From assembly GCF_000698595.1 (NCBI RefSeq), contig NZ_JFHC01000001.1:1-64000 (forward strand): a stretch of DNA of 64,000 nucleotides, read 5' to 3'. Source of the stretch: Caballeronia glathei. Its GTDB lineage: Bacteria; Pseudomonadota; Gammaproteobacteria; Burkholderiales; Burkholderiaceae. The notes beneath the pieces are model-generated. The model made no database searches, had not been told where the DNA came from, and saw only the letters and a list, made by a program, of their open reading frames with translations. This document shows, one piece after another, positions 25,852-35,169 of this stretch. The number at the start of each line of letters is the position of its first letter. The stretch's first letter is position 1. A program made the position numbers and the translations under genes.

Positions 25852-26385
25852 ATGACTGACTATTCACCCGATATCAAGGGTTTGCATCACAACGCTTACC
25901 GATGCAGGGATTCAGAAGAAACGCGGCGATTCTATGAGGATCTGCTCGGACTGCGACTGGCGAGTGCGGTGGAACTCAGTGCGACCAAGACCGGCCGTCC
26001 AATCAAGGCATTACATACCTTCTACGAAATGGCCGACCACTCCTTTCTCGCGTTTTTCGAAGTCATGGGCGACGAGCACGAGGGTATCTTCGAGCCCAAG
26101 TCAGATTTCGACCTGCACATCGCGCTGGAAATCCCCGACGTACCAACCCTGACGAACTACAAGGAGAAAGCGGTCGCCGCTGGCGTCGAAGTGCGCGGCC
26201 CGTCGGATCATGGGGTTATCCAGTCGATCTACCTGCGCGATCCTAATGGTTACGTCATCGAGTTGACGGCCAGAGTGAAAAGAGACGAGAAGAGCATTGA
26301 GCGTCGCTTGCTCGAAGCCCACGGAATACTCGAGGGGTGGCAACGTACCAAGGTCGAATCGCCGACGCCAGGCGCGCGCAACTGA
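25852..26385 (+). CDS. VOC-family (glyoxalase/extradiol dioxygenase fold) protein
   Basis: The protein has 177 aa. Two beta-alpha-beta-beta-beta modules are visible, with candidate metal ligands His in KGLHHNAYRC, His in SDFDLHIALEI and Glu in GYVIELTAR, plus a Glu in the LAFFEV strand. That gives a full metal site of the type seen in glyoxalase I and related enzymes. It may detoxify or cleave a small substrate; the identity is not readable. The ATG at 25852 directly precedes the fold, with only a weak ribosome-binding site. Two palindromes upstream suggest regulated expression. An upstream in-frame extension was rejected. Confidence 0.82.
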   Translation: MTDYSPDIKGLHHNAYRCRDSEETRRFYEDLLGLRLASAVELSATKTGRPIKALHTFYEMADHSFLAFFEVMGDEHEGIFEPKSDFDLHIALEIPDVPTLTNYKEKAVAAGVEVRGPSDHGVIQSIYLRDPNGYVIELTARVKRDEKSIERRLLEAHGILEGWQRTKVESPTPGARN

Positions 26386-26791
26386 ACAGCGGTCGAGGTG
26401 GATCAACGGCTGCTTCGCACGCAGATTCGGCCCAAGTCAAACTGATCAGGCGGAGCGCAACATGCGAAGCAGACTCGGCAACACGCGCCACGCAGGTAGT
26501 CCGCGGCGCGCCGAGCTTACGTGTTTCATAGGGAGAATCGTGCCCATATTGCAGGTCGCCCGTCGGGCCTTCCATGCGATGACGTGGCTGAAAACACGGC
26601 TTTGCAAGTTAGGCCATGACAGCTGGGGCGGGCTGGGTTGGCAGCGTCACGCCACCCCTCGGCGCGCATAGGCCACTCCTGAAGTCCACGGCCTGACCTT
26701 AAGGCGACCCTTATCGGTTGGATACTGGAAGTCTGCGGCCAGCCGGGCTCAGTCAAATCGTCTCTCAACAAGCACTCAAAGGGTACATGCA
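26386..26791. other. Intergenic region, no supported gene
   Basis: About 400 bp with no coding frame, repeat or terminator that I can support. AAGGG lies shortly before the next start codon. Confidence 0.4.
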
Positions 26792-27475
26792 ATGCACATT
26801 GGATTGATCGGCGGCATCGGACCCGCGGCGACCGAAGTCTATTATCGAAGGCTCGTACGCCTCCACGCTGACGCAAAGCGACGGCTTTCCCTGACTATCG
26901 TTCATGGCGATGCCACTGAGTTGATCGCGAATCTGGAAGCAGGTCGCGCTGCCGAGCAAGCGGCCATCTTCGCGAGCTACATCGATCAGTTGCGCGCAGG
27001 AGGCTGTGAAGCTGTGGCTGTTACATCCATGGGTGGGCACTTCTGCATTAAGGATCTGGCAGCCATATCCAGCCTGCCGCTCATCAACGCCATTCCCGTT
27101 CTGGACGCCTATTTCGCCGGGAGAGGTTTGTCTCGAGTTGGCGTTCTTGGAGCGCGGGCCGTAATGGAGTCTCGTCTCTATGGCGTATCTTCGGCCGAGG
27201 TCGTGACTGTCGATCCCGATGAAATCGACCGTGTCCATGCTTGCTACGTCGCTATAGCTGTTGCGGGATCCGCGACATCGGAGCAGCGCGACTATTTGCA
27301 CGAGACAGGTCGAAAGCTGTGCCGGGATAAGGGAGCGGAGGTGATTGTCCTTGGAGGCACGGACCTGTCGCTCGCATTTGGCGGCGAGAATCCGGGCTAC
27401 CCGACGGTCGACAGCGCGATCATCCACGCGGACGCAATCGCCCGCGTCGCGATGGACCTGGAGTCGCCTCGATAG
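26792..27475 (+). CDS. Asp/Glu racemase-fold protein without catalytic cysteines
   Basis: The protein has 227 aa and matches the aspartate/glutamate racemase family over its length, beginning HIGLIGGIGPAATEVYYRRL. Active racemases carry cysteines in an (A/P)CNTAH motif and an LGCTE motif. Here these read TSMGGHF and LGGTDLSL, so both cysteines are replaced (Ser and Gly). Cofactor-independent racemisation by the two-base mechanism is therefore unlikely; it may be a lyase, isomerase or binding protein on this fold. It is a single gene followed by a small hairpin at 27485-27504. Confidence 0.78.
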   Translation: MHIGLIGGIGPAATEVYYRRLVRLHADAKRRLSLTIVHGDATELIANLEAGRAAEQAAIFASYIDQLRAGGCEAVAVTSMGGHFCIKDLAAISSLPLINAIPVLDAYFAGRGLSRVGVLGARAVMESRLYGVSSAEVVTVDPDEIDRVHACYVAIAVAGSATSEQRDYLHETGRKLCRDKGAEVIVLGGTDLSLAFGGENPGYPTVDSAIIHADAIARVAMDLESPR

Positions 27476-27484
27476 GCAAAAGGG

Positions 27485-27504
27485 ATCACCCATGATTGGG
27501 TGAT
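27485..27504 (+). terminator. Weak hairpin after racemase-like gene
   Basis: ATCACCCA pairs with TGGGTGAT across a 4-nt loop, followed by only TT. It lies 10 bp after the stop codon, so it is a possible weak terminator. Confidence 0.4.
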
Positions 27505-27661
27505 TTGAACCCGTCTAAAGCCCTTGCCCGCGGCAACCCTGACTCAGTCAACAGAAGAGCGTTATGCACCAGCCGGTAATAAGCTACTCAATTGACACGC
27601 GCACGTGGCGTGCTTCAGACGTACCACTTCTTCCGGCGAAAAACTCGAGAGGAAAGGCGCT

Positions 27662-28210
27662 TTACGCGCCTTCGACCACAAGGTGCGGAACCATGCGGAT
27701 GCTCGTCGCAAAGTTCGAGAAGTTCGGTGAAGTCTTCATGATCAACTGATGCAACTCTTCCACCATCTCACGCGGGGCATTCGACTTGATGCGAACCGTG
27801 TAGTTGACGGCTTCATAACCGGGCTTGATTGCCGGATCGAGACCGAGGAACCCACGGAGATCAAGCTTGCCCTCCGTCTCGATTTCGAGCGAGTCGAGCT
27901 TGATGCCCATCGCCGCCGCATTTGCAGCGTAGCCCACCGACATGCAGGCGTTGAGCGCCGCCATCAGAAGCTCTTGCGGGTTAGCCGCAGTATTGCTGCC
28001 TAGCAGTTCAGTCGGTTCGTCAGCAGGGATTTCGAAGTCACGGCTGACCTTTGTGCCGTTGAGCTCGTATGCCGACACGGTCGACACCGTCCTGGTCTGC
28101 CCCTTCCATTCAGTCTTAACCTTAAAGGCCGCTGTACCTTTTTCGGCGTTGTCCCTCACTTCTTCGACAAGACATTTGAGCGCTGCGACGTCGATTCCAT
28201 TCAGATTCAT
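27662..28210 (-). CDS. OsmC-family protein
   Basis: The protein has 182 aa. OsmC fold landmarks are visible: the ANPQELLMAALNACMSVGYAA helix with the conserved (peroxidatic-type) cysteine, and a C-terminal dimer region. The second cysteine of classical OsmC/Ohr proteins is not evident in the later helix, so thiol peroxidase activity is uncertain; it fits the broader OsmC/YhfA-like group. AGGACA precedes the ATG at 28210. It stands alone between two gene-poor stretches. Confidence 0.85.
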   Translation of the reverse strand: MNLNGIDVAALKCLVEEVRDNAEKGTAAFKVKTEWKGQTRTVSTVSAYELNGTKVSRDFEIPADEPTELLGSNTAANPQELLMAALNACMSVGYAANAAAMGIKLDSLEIETEGKLDLRGFLGLDPAIKPGYEAVNYTVRIKSNAPREMVEELHQLIMKTSPNFSNFATSIRMVPHLVVEGA

Positions 28211-29088
28211 GTTCTGTCCTATTCCGTTAATCGAAGAAACTACGCGCAAGAGAGTTTCCTCGAGTTTGCCAAGGCATTCCCTGAACTGGTTGCAGGAACA
28301 CTTTCATAGCGATGAATCCCCGCGAGAGTGCGCAACTTCCCGCCAATATGCCGATCCCGGTGTGCCTCCAAAGCGGCGGTCATCGACAGCAGCCCAGTAC
28401 TTGAGCTTCAAACAGGTCCACCATATGGCTTCCTTCCGTCAGGTACGATCGGCAATATTACTTTTCGGTACCCTCCGCCTCTACACACCGTTTGGTCAGT
28501 AGCAAATGACGATCATCAAGATGACTATCGCGCTTGCCAGTCGAGCGAGCGCTACCTGTCCTTTCAGGACGCTGTAAGACGGCCATGCTTGTGTGCTGCT
28601 GGATGACCCGCAACAGCTTTGTCAGCCCGGTGCGAATGAAGCGGCATGACCGCACGCGTGATGACCGATCAGCAAGCGAAGGACGGATTTAGAGTGAGCT
28701 TGGTGAATTCGCGCCATGTAACGAACCGGTCAGCAAGCTGTTTGCGATAGCGTGAAGCGCGCGGCAGATGGCGCTTGAGAGCGAAGTGCTGCCGTGTAGA
28801 TGCGCAACTGATCGTGACGATCTTGCGCGGTACCGGGTTCGGGCGCAGCACGCGCCTGAAAAAGCTTCGATGGTCGCTTGCGCGAGATGATGTTCGAGGG
28901 ACAATGCGCGTCTTTCAGACGGCAGTCGCAGCAGCATGTCCGGCGCCAAGGCAGCGCGTCCGATGCGACCGGTCGAGGCAGGGGACGGGCCCGCCGCTTA
29001 TACCGGCCGTCGCCTGCCGCATTTGCGTAGCGTGTCCATCGGAATTACATCGCTTCGTGACTCATTAGCGCCCACTGATTCTACTGAC
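28211..29088. other. Gene-poor region, ~880 bp
   Basis: Short Arg/Ser-rich frames on both strands, none with a ribosome-binding site or recognisable family. It may be decayed DNA. No hairpin or repeat was assigned. Confidence 0.4.
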
Positions 29089-29469
29089 CTATTGGATCGC
29101 GCGGTCTCGAACGACAGCATCACATGGCAGAAGCCTGTGGACCTCATCGAGTTCCCTAGCATGATGCGCTCCCCATTCGATCAGGGAATCCAGGATGGGC
29201 CGCAGGCTTTCGCCGAGCGGGGTGAGCAAGTATTCGATCCCCTGACTATCCTCGGCGCTGGGCTGCCGGCCCACCATTCCATGTTCCTCTAGCGCTCGCA
29301 GCTGCTCAATCAGCACCTTCTGCGAGATGCCGGCAATGCGCTTCTCCAGCTCGCACGTGCGTTGCGGGCCATCCAGCAGCACATGAAGAATGACCGCCTT
29401 CCAGCGTCCCGAAACGACGGCTAGCGCGCGCTCGATCGGCAAGCCCGGCAGTTTATTAATGACCTTCAT
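29089..29469 (-). CDS. HxlR-type (DUF24) transcriptional regulator
   Basis: The protein has 126 aa, one winged-helix domain. Landmarks are the WKAVILHVLLDGPQRTCELEKRI recognition region and GISQKVLIEQLRALEEHGMV, followed by YLLTPLGESLRPIL. HxlR-family regulators often sense electrophiles or quinones and control a divergent reductase, which fits the adjacent Old Yellow Enzyme. A conserved cysteine is present only in the recognition region (TCELE) and near the C-terminus. The ATG at 29469 has GGAG; an upstream TTG is less likely. Confidence 0.88.
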   Translation of the reverse strand: MKVINKLPGLPIERALAVVSGRWKAVILHVLLDGPQRTCELEKRIAGISQKVLIEQLRALEEHGMVGRQPSAEDSQGIEYLLTPLGESLRPILDSLIEWGAHHARELDEVHRLLPCDAVVRDRAIQ

Positions 29470-29523
29470 CGCCAACTCCTGACCAAAGCGTGTGTGGATT
29501 GAAAGGCCTGTCGGCGAATAAGC

Positions 29524-29537
29524 TTACAGACAGGTAA
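29524..29537. promoter_or_regulatory. Candidate HxlR operator
   Basis: TTAC-N6-GTAA is an inverted repeat in the 89-bp interval between the divergent HxlR and Old Yellow Enzyme genes, 21 bp before the latter's start. Its TAC/GTA half-sites resemble those of HxlR-family operators such as YodB boxes. Confidence 0.5.
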
Positions 29538-29558
29538 ATTTCAATCGAAGGAAGCTCC

Positions 29559-30725
29559 ATGTTAGACCTGTTCGAACCTCAACTGCTTGGTGCCACCGTC
29601 CCACTGAGTAATCGGATTGTAATGCCGTCGATGACTCGTACGCGGACGTCCGAGGGTGACGTCCCCAATGAACTGATGGCGATGTATTACGGGCAGCGAG
29701 CCGGTGCTGGCCTGATCGTGACCGAAGCTACCGACGTGGCGCCGTCCAGCAAAGGCTACGCTTGGACACCTGGCATATACAACGAAAACCAGCTGCAGGG
29801 CTGGCGGTTGGTGACCAATGAAGTTCACCGTAACGGCGGTACGATATTCGTGCAACTCTGGCACGTCGGCAGGATGGCACATCCGTCACTCATGCCAAAT
29901 GGCAAGGCTCCTTGGGGGGTGACTGAGCAAAAGGCTGCGAATTCCGATGTGTTCGCCCACGGCGAGGATGGCAAGCTGCGCTATATGCGTGCAGGCACGC
30001 CGAGGCGCCTCGGCACGGATGAAGTGTCGGCTTTGGTCGGAACCTTTGCGCAAGCCTTCGCCAACGCGCGGCAGGTCGGCTTTGATGGTGTCGAACTCCA
30101 CGCAGCCAACGGCTATCTGTTCGAGCAGTTCACGAACTCTGTGCACAACACCCGCACTGATCGCTACGGTGGTGGGAGCGTGGAAGATCGGACGCGTTTC
30201 CTGATGGAGGTCGTCGACGCAGCGGTACGCGAACTGGGTCCGGGGCGCGTTGGCGTCCGCCTGTCTCCTTTCGGCGAGTACAACTCGATACCGGCGGACC
30301 CTCTTGCCGAGGAAACGTTGCTGTACGTTTGCGAGCAATTGGGCCGCCGCGGAGTCGCATATATTCATTTGCTTTACCAGTTGTTGCCTCCGGGAAACAT
30401 GGAAAGCGCCGAGTTCAAGGAACTCCACATCGACCACGCTGTGCTCGCCAAGGTTCGGGCGGTGTTTCCCGGCGCAATCATCTGGTGCGGCGGCTTCACG
30501 AACCGCGAGAAGGCTCAGGCTGCGCTTGACACCGGGTTAGTGGACCTGATTGCCATGGGGAGGCCATACATTGGCAACCCGGACCTTGTCGAGCGTCTCA
30601 GGCACCGCTGGCCATTAGTCGAAGCGGACCGGTCCACTTATTACACCCGGCGCGGCGAGGTGGGTTTCACAGACTTCGCTGCCTATGCGGACGCTGACGC
30701 TAGCACTGCGCGGAGCGCAGGCTGA
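29559..30725 (+). CDS. Old Yellow Enzyme family ene-reductase (NemA-like)
   Basis: The protein has 388 aa and an FMN-binding TIM barrel. Landmarks are NRIVMPSMTRTR at the N-terminus, TIFVQLWHVGRMAHP, the substrate-anchoring HAANG (His/Asn pair), and the RTDRYGGGSVEDRTRF stretch with the catalytic tyrosine. FMN phosphate contacts lie near WCGGFTNREKA and AMGRPYIGNPDL. It reduces activated C=C bonds, nitro compounds or quinones with NAD(P)H. GAAGGAAG precedes the ATG. The divergent HxlR gene makes electrophile-inducible expression likely. Confidence 0.92.
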   Translation: MLDLFEPQLLGATVPLSNRIVMPSMTRTRTSEGDVPNELMAMYYGQRAGAGLIVTEATDVAPSSKGYAWTPGIYNENQLQGWRLVTNEVHRNGGTIFVQLWHVGRMAHPSLMPNGKAPWGVTEQKAANSDVFAHGEDGKLRYMRAGTPRRLGTDEVSALVGTFAQAFANARQVGFDGVELHAANGYLFEQFTNSVHNTRTDRYGGGSVEDRTRFLMEVVDAAVRELGPGRVGVRLSPFGEYNSIPADPLAEETLLYVCEQLGRRGVAYIHLLYQLLPPGNMESAEFKELHIDHAVLAKVRAVFPGAIIWCGGFTNREKAQAALDTGLVDLIAMGRPYIGNPDLVERLRHRWPLVEADRSTYYTRRGEVGFTDFAAYADADASTARSAG

Positions 30726-31268
30726 CCAGCCGGGTCGAGGTTCGGTTCGGAATCGTTGAGGCAAGGGCAGCAGTGCTGGCGCTCTATTCGTGGCTGATGT
30801 TCGATCACCCTGACGCGAGCCGATGGGACATGGCGATAACGCTTTTTTGTTACGCGTTCATCTATGCCCGTGGGCGTCCGAATGCACGGCACCAGTAATC
30901 GACAATCGAAGCACCGCTTGAAGAATGGAGAGCGGACGCCCTGCCCCGGTCGCCGCGCACGGTGCGTCTCGGCGACGACATGATGTCATGTCGACTTTGC
31001 GGAGATTGCGAGGGTCCGCTTGAACCCGCCGCCCAGATCGTCATCAGCCCGCCAAGATCGCAACGGATATCGCCGCCGCGAAATGCGTGAACCGATGTCT
31101 AGCGCCAAAGCGCAGTCTCTTCCCTGCGAGGACGCCGGAAGGCCGAAAGCCCTCACATCGGAGGGCTTTCGTATTCACTACTGTTTCCAGATTTTATTGC
31201 AGCGCCTGGTTTGGATTTTCCAGTCTTTATCGCACTTTCCAAACTAACCTGTCACGCTGCACTGAACC
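30726..31268. other. Intergenic region with possible gene fragment
   Basis: About 540 bp. A plus-strand frame ending at 30898 (from GTG 30773, 41 codons; also open further upstream) encodes a hydrophobic, protein-like stretch (SRWDMAITLFCYAFIYARG) and may be a relic of a small membrane protein. A stem-loop lies at 31144-31171. Nothing else was recognised. Confidence 0.4.
31144..31171. terminator. Stem-loop, probable terminator downstream of sodB
   Basis: CGAAAGCCCTC pairs perfectly with GAGGGCTTTCG (11 bp, 6-nt loop). It lies ~100 bp beyond the sodB stop on the minus strand; the T-tract is poor in both directions, so function is uncertain. Confidence 0.5.
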
Positions 31269-31850
31269 TCACGCGCCGAAATTCTTCGCGGCGAATTGCC
31301 AGTTCACGATATTCCAGTAAGCCTCGATGAACTTCGGACGCGCGTTGCGATAGTCGATGTAATACGCGTGTTCCCACACGTCGAGCGTGAGAAGCGCCTT
31401 CGAATCCGTGGTGAGCGGCGTGGCGGCGTTGCTCGTCGACACGATGTCGAGCGTGCCGTCCGCCTTCTTCACGAGCCATGCCCAGCCGGAACCGAACGTC
31501 CCGACCGCGACCTTCGTGAATTCTTCCTTGAACTTGTCGTAGGAGCCCCACTTGGCGTTGATCGCATCGCCGAGCGCACCCGACGGCGCGCCGCCGCCGT
31601 TCGGCGACAGGCTGTTCCAGAAGAACGTGTGATTCCAGATTTGCGCTGAGTTGTTGAACACACCGCCCGACGACTTCTTCACGATCTCTTCGAGCGACAG
31701 GTTCTCGAATTCGGTGCCCGGAATCAACTTGTTCAGGTTCGTCACATAGGTCTGGTGGTGCTTGCCATAGTGGTACTCAAGCGTTTCTTCCGACATGTGC
31801 GGAGCGAGCGCGTTCTTGTCGAACGGCAGCGGCGGGAGCGTATGTTCCAT
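31269..31850 (-). CDS. sodB: Superoxide dismutase [Fe]
   Basis: The protein has 193 aa, typical of SodB. Metal-ligand contexts are H27 ([13 protein letters not shown]), His in [11 protein letters not shown], and Asp/His in [11 protein letters not shown]. Iron-type features include [11 protein letters not shown] and the [13 protein letters not shown] ending. It dismutates superoxide to H2O2 and O2 in the cytoplasm. GAAGGAAG precedes the ATG. It lies 209 bp downstream of xseA on the same strand. Confidence 0.96.
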   Translation of the reverse strand: MEHTLPPLPFDKNALAPHMSEETLEYHYGKHHQTYVTNLNKLIPGTEFENLSLEEIVKKSSGGVFNNSAQIWNHTFFWNSLSPNGGGAPSGALGDAINAKWGSYDKFKEEFTKVAVGTFGSGWAWLVKKADGTLDIVSTSNAATPLTTDSKALLTLDVWEHAYYIDYRNARPKFIEAYWNIVNWQFAAKNFGA

Positions 31851-32059
31851 GATGCGTGCTTCCTTCTATGTTGATTGTGGGGATCTGAGGAGTGAGGCAG
31901 TGGAGCAATGGATTGTAGGCGAGTTGGGATAACCCCGCAAACCGCATGCCCTTTATGAGCAGGATCGCTTGCAGGATGTCAGGCACGGCGTAAAAAATGC
32001 TCGGCGGCACGCGATTCCTGCCGTCAAAAATACGCGGCGCCCGATGAGCGATTCCTCTG

Positions 32060-33427
32060 TCAGAACTCGTCGGAGAGGCGCGGCTGCACGTCGGCGAGCA
32101 TCACGTCGGCGGAGCCTTCGGCCAGATGCACCGTGAGCGGGCGCTTGGGCTTCAGCGCATCCGGCGTGCGTACCGCGCGGCCCGTCTGCGTATCGATGAG
32201 CGCAGCGTAGCCGCGTTCCAGTGTGCGCTGCGGACTCAGCACCTGCAAGCGCGCCGATAACTCCGACACCCGCGCCGCCGCACGCTCGTGGAACCTTGCC
32301 TGCGACGCCCTCAACCGCTCTGCGACGCGCATCAGATGCTCGCGCCCGGCATCGAGGTCCGGACGCCAGCGCTGCCAGCGCAACTGCACGAGCGCGAATC
32401 GCGCGCGCGCGTCGCGCACCGGCCGGGCGCCCGCGGACGCGAGGCGCGTCGCGAGCTGCCGCAGATGCACGCGCTGCCGCTCGAGCCGCTCCGCCGGGCT
32501 CACCAGCCGCCGCGCGAGCCAGTCGAGCTCCTGGGCGCGGCGCTCCATCATCCGGCCGAAGGCGCGCGCGAGCGTCGCGTGACGCTGATCGAGCTCGCGA
32601 AGAAGCAGGACGCGCTGCGGACTGACGAGCTCGGCGGCGGCCGTGGGCGTGGGCGCGCGGACGTCGGCGGCGAAATCGGCGATGGTGAAGTCGGTCTCGT
32701 GGCCCACGCCGCTCACCACCGGCAGCGCGCTCCCGGCGATCGCCCGCGCGAGCACTTCCTCGTTGAAAGCCCACAGATCCTCGATCGACCCGCCGCCCCG
32801 GCACACGATCAGCACATCCGCTTCGCGCCGCGCGTTCGCGGCCTCGACCATCGCGGCGAGTTTCGCGCCCGCCCCCGCGCCCTGCACCGGCGCGGGATAG
32901 ACGATGACCGGCACGTGCGGCGCCCGCCGGGCGAGCGTCGTGAGCACATCGCGCAGCGCGGCGGCCTGCAGCGACGTGACGATCCCGATCGCGCGCGGAT
33001 GCGCGGGCAACGCGCGCTTTCGCTCGGCGGCGAAAAGTCCTTCGCCTTCGAGCTGCGCCTTCAACCGCAGGAACGCCTCGAAGAGACGCCCCTGCCCCGT
33101 GCGGCGCACCGCTTCCACGTTCAGTTGCAGTTCGCCGCGCGGCTCGTACATCGTGACGAGCGCGCGCACTTCGATCTTGTCGCCTTCACGCGGCGTGAAC
33201 TCCGCGTACTGCGCGCGGCCGCGGAACATCACGCAGCGCATCTGCGCATGCTGGTCCTTGATCGAGAAGTACCAGTGGCCGCTCGCGGCCCGCGTGAAAT
33301 TCGAGACTTCGCCCGACACCCACACGAGCGGAAACGAGCGTTCCAGCAGCGTGCCGATCGCGCGGTTCAGCACGGAAACGGGGACGACGGCGTCGCCGCC
33401 TTGCGGCGACAGGGGATCGGGATTCAT
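32060..33427 (-). CDS. xseA: Exodeoxyribonuclease VII large subunit
   Basis: The protein has 455 aa. It has an N-terminal OB fold (residues ~15-110; [22 protein letters not shown]), then the catalytic domain with [16 protein letters not shown] and [16 protein letters not shown], and a long Arg-rich helical C-terminal region. Together with the small subunit XseB (not here) it degrades single-stranded DNA without a metal requirement, acting in repair and recombination. No strong ribosome-binding site was seen at the ATG. Confidence 0.95.
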   Translation of the reverse strand: MNPDPLSPQGGDAVVPVSVLNRAIGTLLERSFPLVWVSGEVSNFTRAASGHWYFSIKDQHAQMRCVMFRGRAQYAEFTPREGDKIEVRALVTMYEPRGELQLNVEAVRRTGQGRLFEAFLRLKAQLEGEGLFAAERKRALPAHPRAIGIVTSLQAAALRDVLTTLARRAPHVPVIVYPAPVQGAGAGAKLAAMVEAANARREADVLIVCRGGGSIEDLWAFNEEVLARAIAGSALPVVSGVGHETDFTIADFAADVRAPTPTAAAELVSPQRVLLLRELDQRHATLARAFGRMMERRAQELDWLARRLVSPAERLERQRVHLRQLATRLASAGARPVRDARARFALVQLRWQRWRPDLDAGREHLMRVAERLRASQARFHERAAARVSELSARLQVLSPQRTLERGYAALIDTQTGRAVRTPDALKPKRPLTVHLAEGSADVMLADVQPRLSDEF

Positions 33428-33879
33428 GGCGGCCAGTGATTCCGAATCGACCGTTCGGACGATATGCCGTCAGGTCGATCGAGCGCTGAAAAGGACTGGA
33501 AGTGTACCAAGTGTCCACACAGAAGGACTTACCGACGCGCGCGCCCGATCGCCCGGGAAAGGCCGTGCGATCGTCCTAGTGCATTGATTTTAAATACGAT
33601 TTTTATCGAAACCGTTCTCATCGCCGATGCAACTCTTTCCCGGCGCGGATTTTCGGCATTCGTGCGACAAGTTCTTCACAGAGTTATCCACAGGCCGCGC
33701 GAGGCCCGCTGCATGCGCGTCGGCGGGCCGCGCGACTGGCGCCCGGAGCGGCGGCGCGCTAGAGTGCCGGGTTCGAGGACCGGACGGCAAGCCCCGCCCG
33801 GTCGAGCACGTTTTCCGGAGAATCGCGTTGATGCCAACCCCGTCGCGCCTCGCCGCCAATCCTGGCGCCAAGGCGGTCC
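33428..33879. other. Intergenic region between divergent xseA and lpxK
   Basis: About 450 bp with no gene. It contains a perfect DnaA-box sequence (33684-33692) and an A/T-rich patch at about 33581-33606. Confidence 0.5.
33684..33692 (+). promoter_or_regulatory. Consensus DnaA-box sequence TTATCCACA
   Basis: A perfect 9-mer match in the xseA-lpxK intergenic region. It is single, so it is not an origin; it could be a DnaA-responsive promoter element or chance. Confidence 0.4.
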
Positions 33880-34896
33880 ATGTCTGATTTCAAGCCGCCG
33901 ATCGAGAACTTCCTCGCACGCGAATGGCGCAAGCGCGGCTACGTGGCGTGGGCGCTGACGCCGTTCGCCTGCGTGTTCGGCGCGGTCGCGGCGGCACGGC
34001 GCGCCCTCTTCGCGCTCGGGTGGATGAAACCGGTCGAGGTTGGCGTGCCGGTGGTCGTGGTCGGCAACGTGACGGTGGGCGGAACGGGCAAGACGCCGAC
34101 CGTCATCGCGCTCGTCGAGGCGCTGCGCGGCGCCGGCTTCCAGCCGGGCGTGGTCTCGCGCGGCTACGGCGCGAAGGTGGCGCAGCCGACGAGCGTGAAG
34201 GCGTCGAGCCTGCCGGAGCACGTCGGCGACGAGCCGCTGCTCATCGCGCGCCGCACCCATGCGCCGGTGTTCGTGTGCCCGGACCGGGTGGAGGCGGCGC
34301 GCTCGCTGCTGAAGGCGAATCCGTCCGTCGACGTGATCGTGAGCGACGACGGTCTTCAGCACTACCGTCTCGCGCGGGCGTTCGAACTCGTCGTCTTCGA
34401 CGACCGCCTGGGCGGCAACGGCTTTCTTCTTCCGGCGGGTCCGCTGCGCGAGCCGATGTCGCGCCGGCGCGACGCGACGCTCGTCAACAGCCCCTACGAA
34501 CGCACGCTGCCGCCGTGGCCGAACACGTTCGCGCTCGATCTGCAGCCCGGCGACGCGTGGCTGCTCGACAACCCTGCCGTGCGCCGGCCGCTTGCGCAGT
34601 TCGCGGGCGAAAAAGTCGCGGCCGCGGCGGGTATCGGCTCGCCCGAGCGCTTCTTCGCGACGCTGCGCGCGGCGGGCATCACGCCCGCGACGCGCGCCTT
34701 TCCCGATCACTACTCGTATCGCGAGAATCCGTTTGCCGGCATCGACGCCGACGCCATCCTGATTACCGAGAAGGATGCAGTAAAATTTGGGGCCTGGCGC
34801 GACGCGCGCATCTGGGTCGTCCCAGTCGAAGCCGTGCTGAAGCCCCGCCTCATCGCTCTAGTTGTGGAGAAACTCCGTGGACGCACGCCTGCTTGA
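33880..34896 (+). CDS. lpxK: Tetraacyldisaccharide 4'-kinase
   Basis: The protein has 338 aa. An N-terminal membrane-associated helix ([21 protein letters not shown]) is followed by the P-loop [19 protein letters not shown] and the [19 protein letters not shown] motif typical of LpxK. It phosphorylates the 4' position of the lipid A disaccharide precursor at the inner membrane, the step before Kdo addition. The 3' end overlaps the Trm112-like gene by 20 bp, and kdsB follows, so lipid A and Kdo activation genes are co-transcribed. Confidence 0.95.
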   Translation: MSDFKPPIENFLAREWRKRGYVAWALTPFACVFGAVAAARRALFALGWMKPVEVGVPVVVVGNVTVGGTGKTPTVIALVEALRGAGFQPGVVSRGYGAKVAQPTSVKASSLPEHVGDEPLLIARRTHAPVFVCPDRVEAARSLLKANPSVDVIVSDDGLQHYRLARAFELVVFDDRLGGNGFLLPAGPLREPMSRRRDATLVNSPYERTLPPWPNTFALDLQPGDAWLLDNPAVRRPLAQFAGEKVAAAAGIGSPERFFATLRAAGITPATRAFPDHYSYRENPFAGIDADAILITEKDAVKFGAWRDARIWVVPVEAVLKPRLIALVVEKLRGRTPA

Positions 34897-35083
34897 AATC
34901 CTCGTCTGCCCGATCTGCAAGGGCCCGCTCACTTACGACCGCGCGGCGCAGGAGCTCATCTGCAGCGCCGACAAGCTCGCCTATCCGATCCGCGACGGCA
35001 TTCCCGTGATGCTCCCCGACGAAGCGCGCCAGACCGTCGAAGGCACGCCGGTCGAGCCGCTCAAGCCGGTCGGCGGCAACTGA
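34877..35083 (+). CDS. Trm112/YcaR-family small protein
   Basis: The protein has 68 aa. It starts [21 protein letters not shown] and has the [16 protein letters not shown] motif of the Trm112 family. Two of the zinc-type cysteines (CPIC) are present and a third appears in LICS. In bacteria the role is unclear; eukaryotic and archaeal Trm112 activates methyltransferases. The GTG start at 34877 has GGAGA spaced correctly and lies inside lpxK. The lpxK-Trm112-kdsB order is conserved in proteobacteria. Confidence 0.9.
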   Translation: MDARLLEILVCPICKGPLTYDRAAQELICSADKLAYPIRDGIPVMLPDEARQTVEGTPVEPLKPVGGN

Positions 35084-35169
35084 GGGCGGCCGACGCCTCC
35101 CGAACCGCGCCGGCGCATCCCGGGTCCGGCGCAATCACTCCGAATAGTCCCGCTCCCGCCAGTTGCTCC

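Noticed and set aside
28669..28949. Minus-strand frames in the gap before the HxlR gene
   Set aside because: Arg/Ser/Cys-rich translations, no ribosome-binding site, no recognised motif.
33428..33879. Replication origin
   Set aside because: Only a single perfect DnaA box and no AT-rich 13-mers or dnaA/parAB neighbours.
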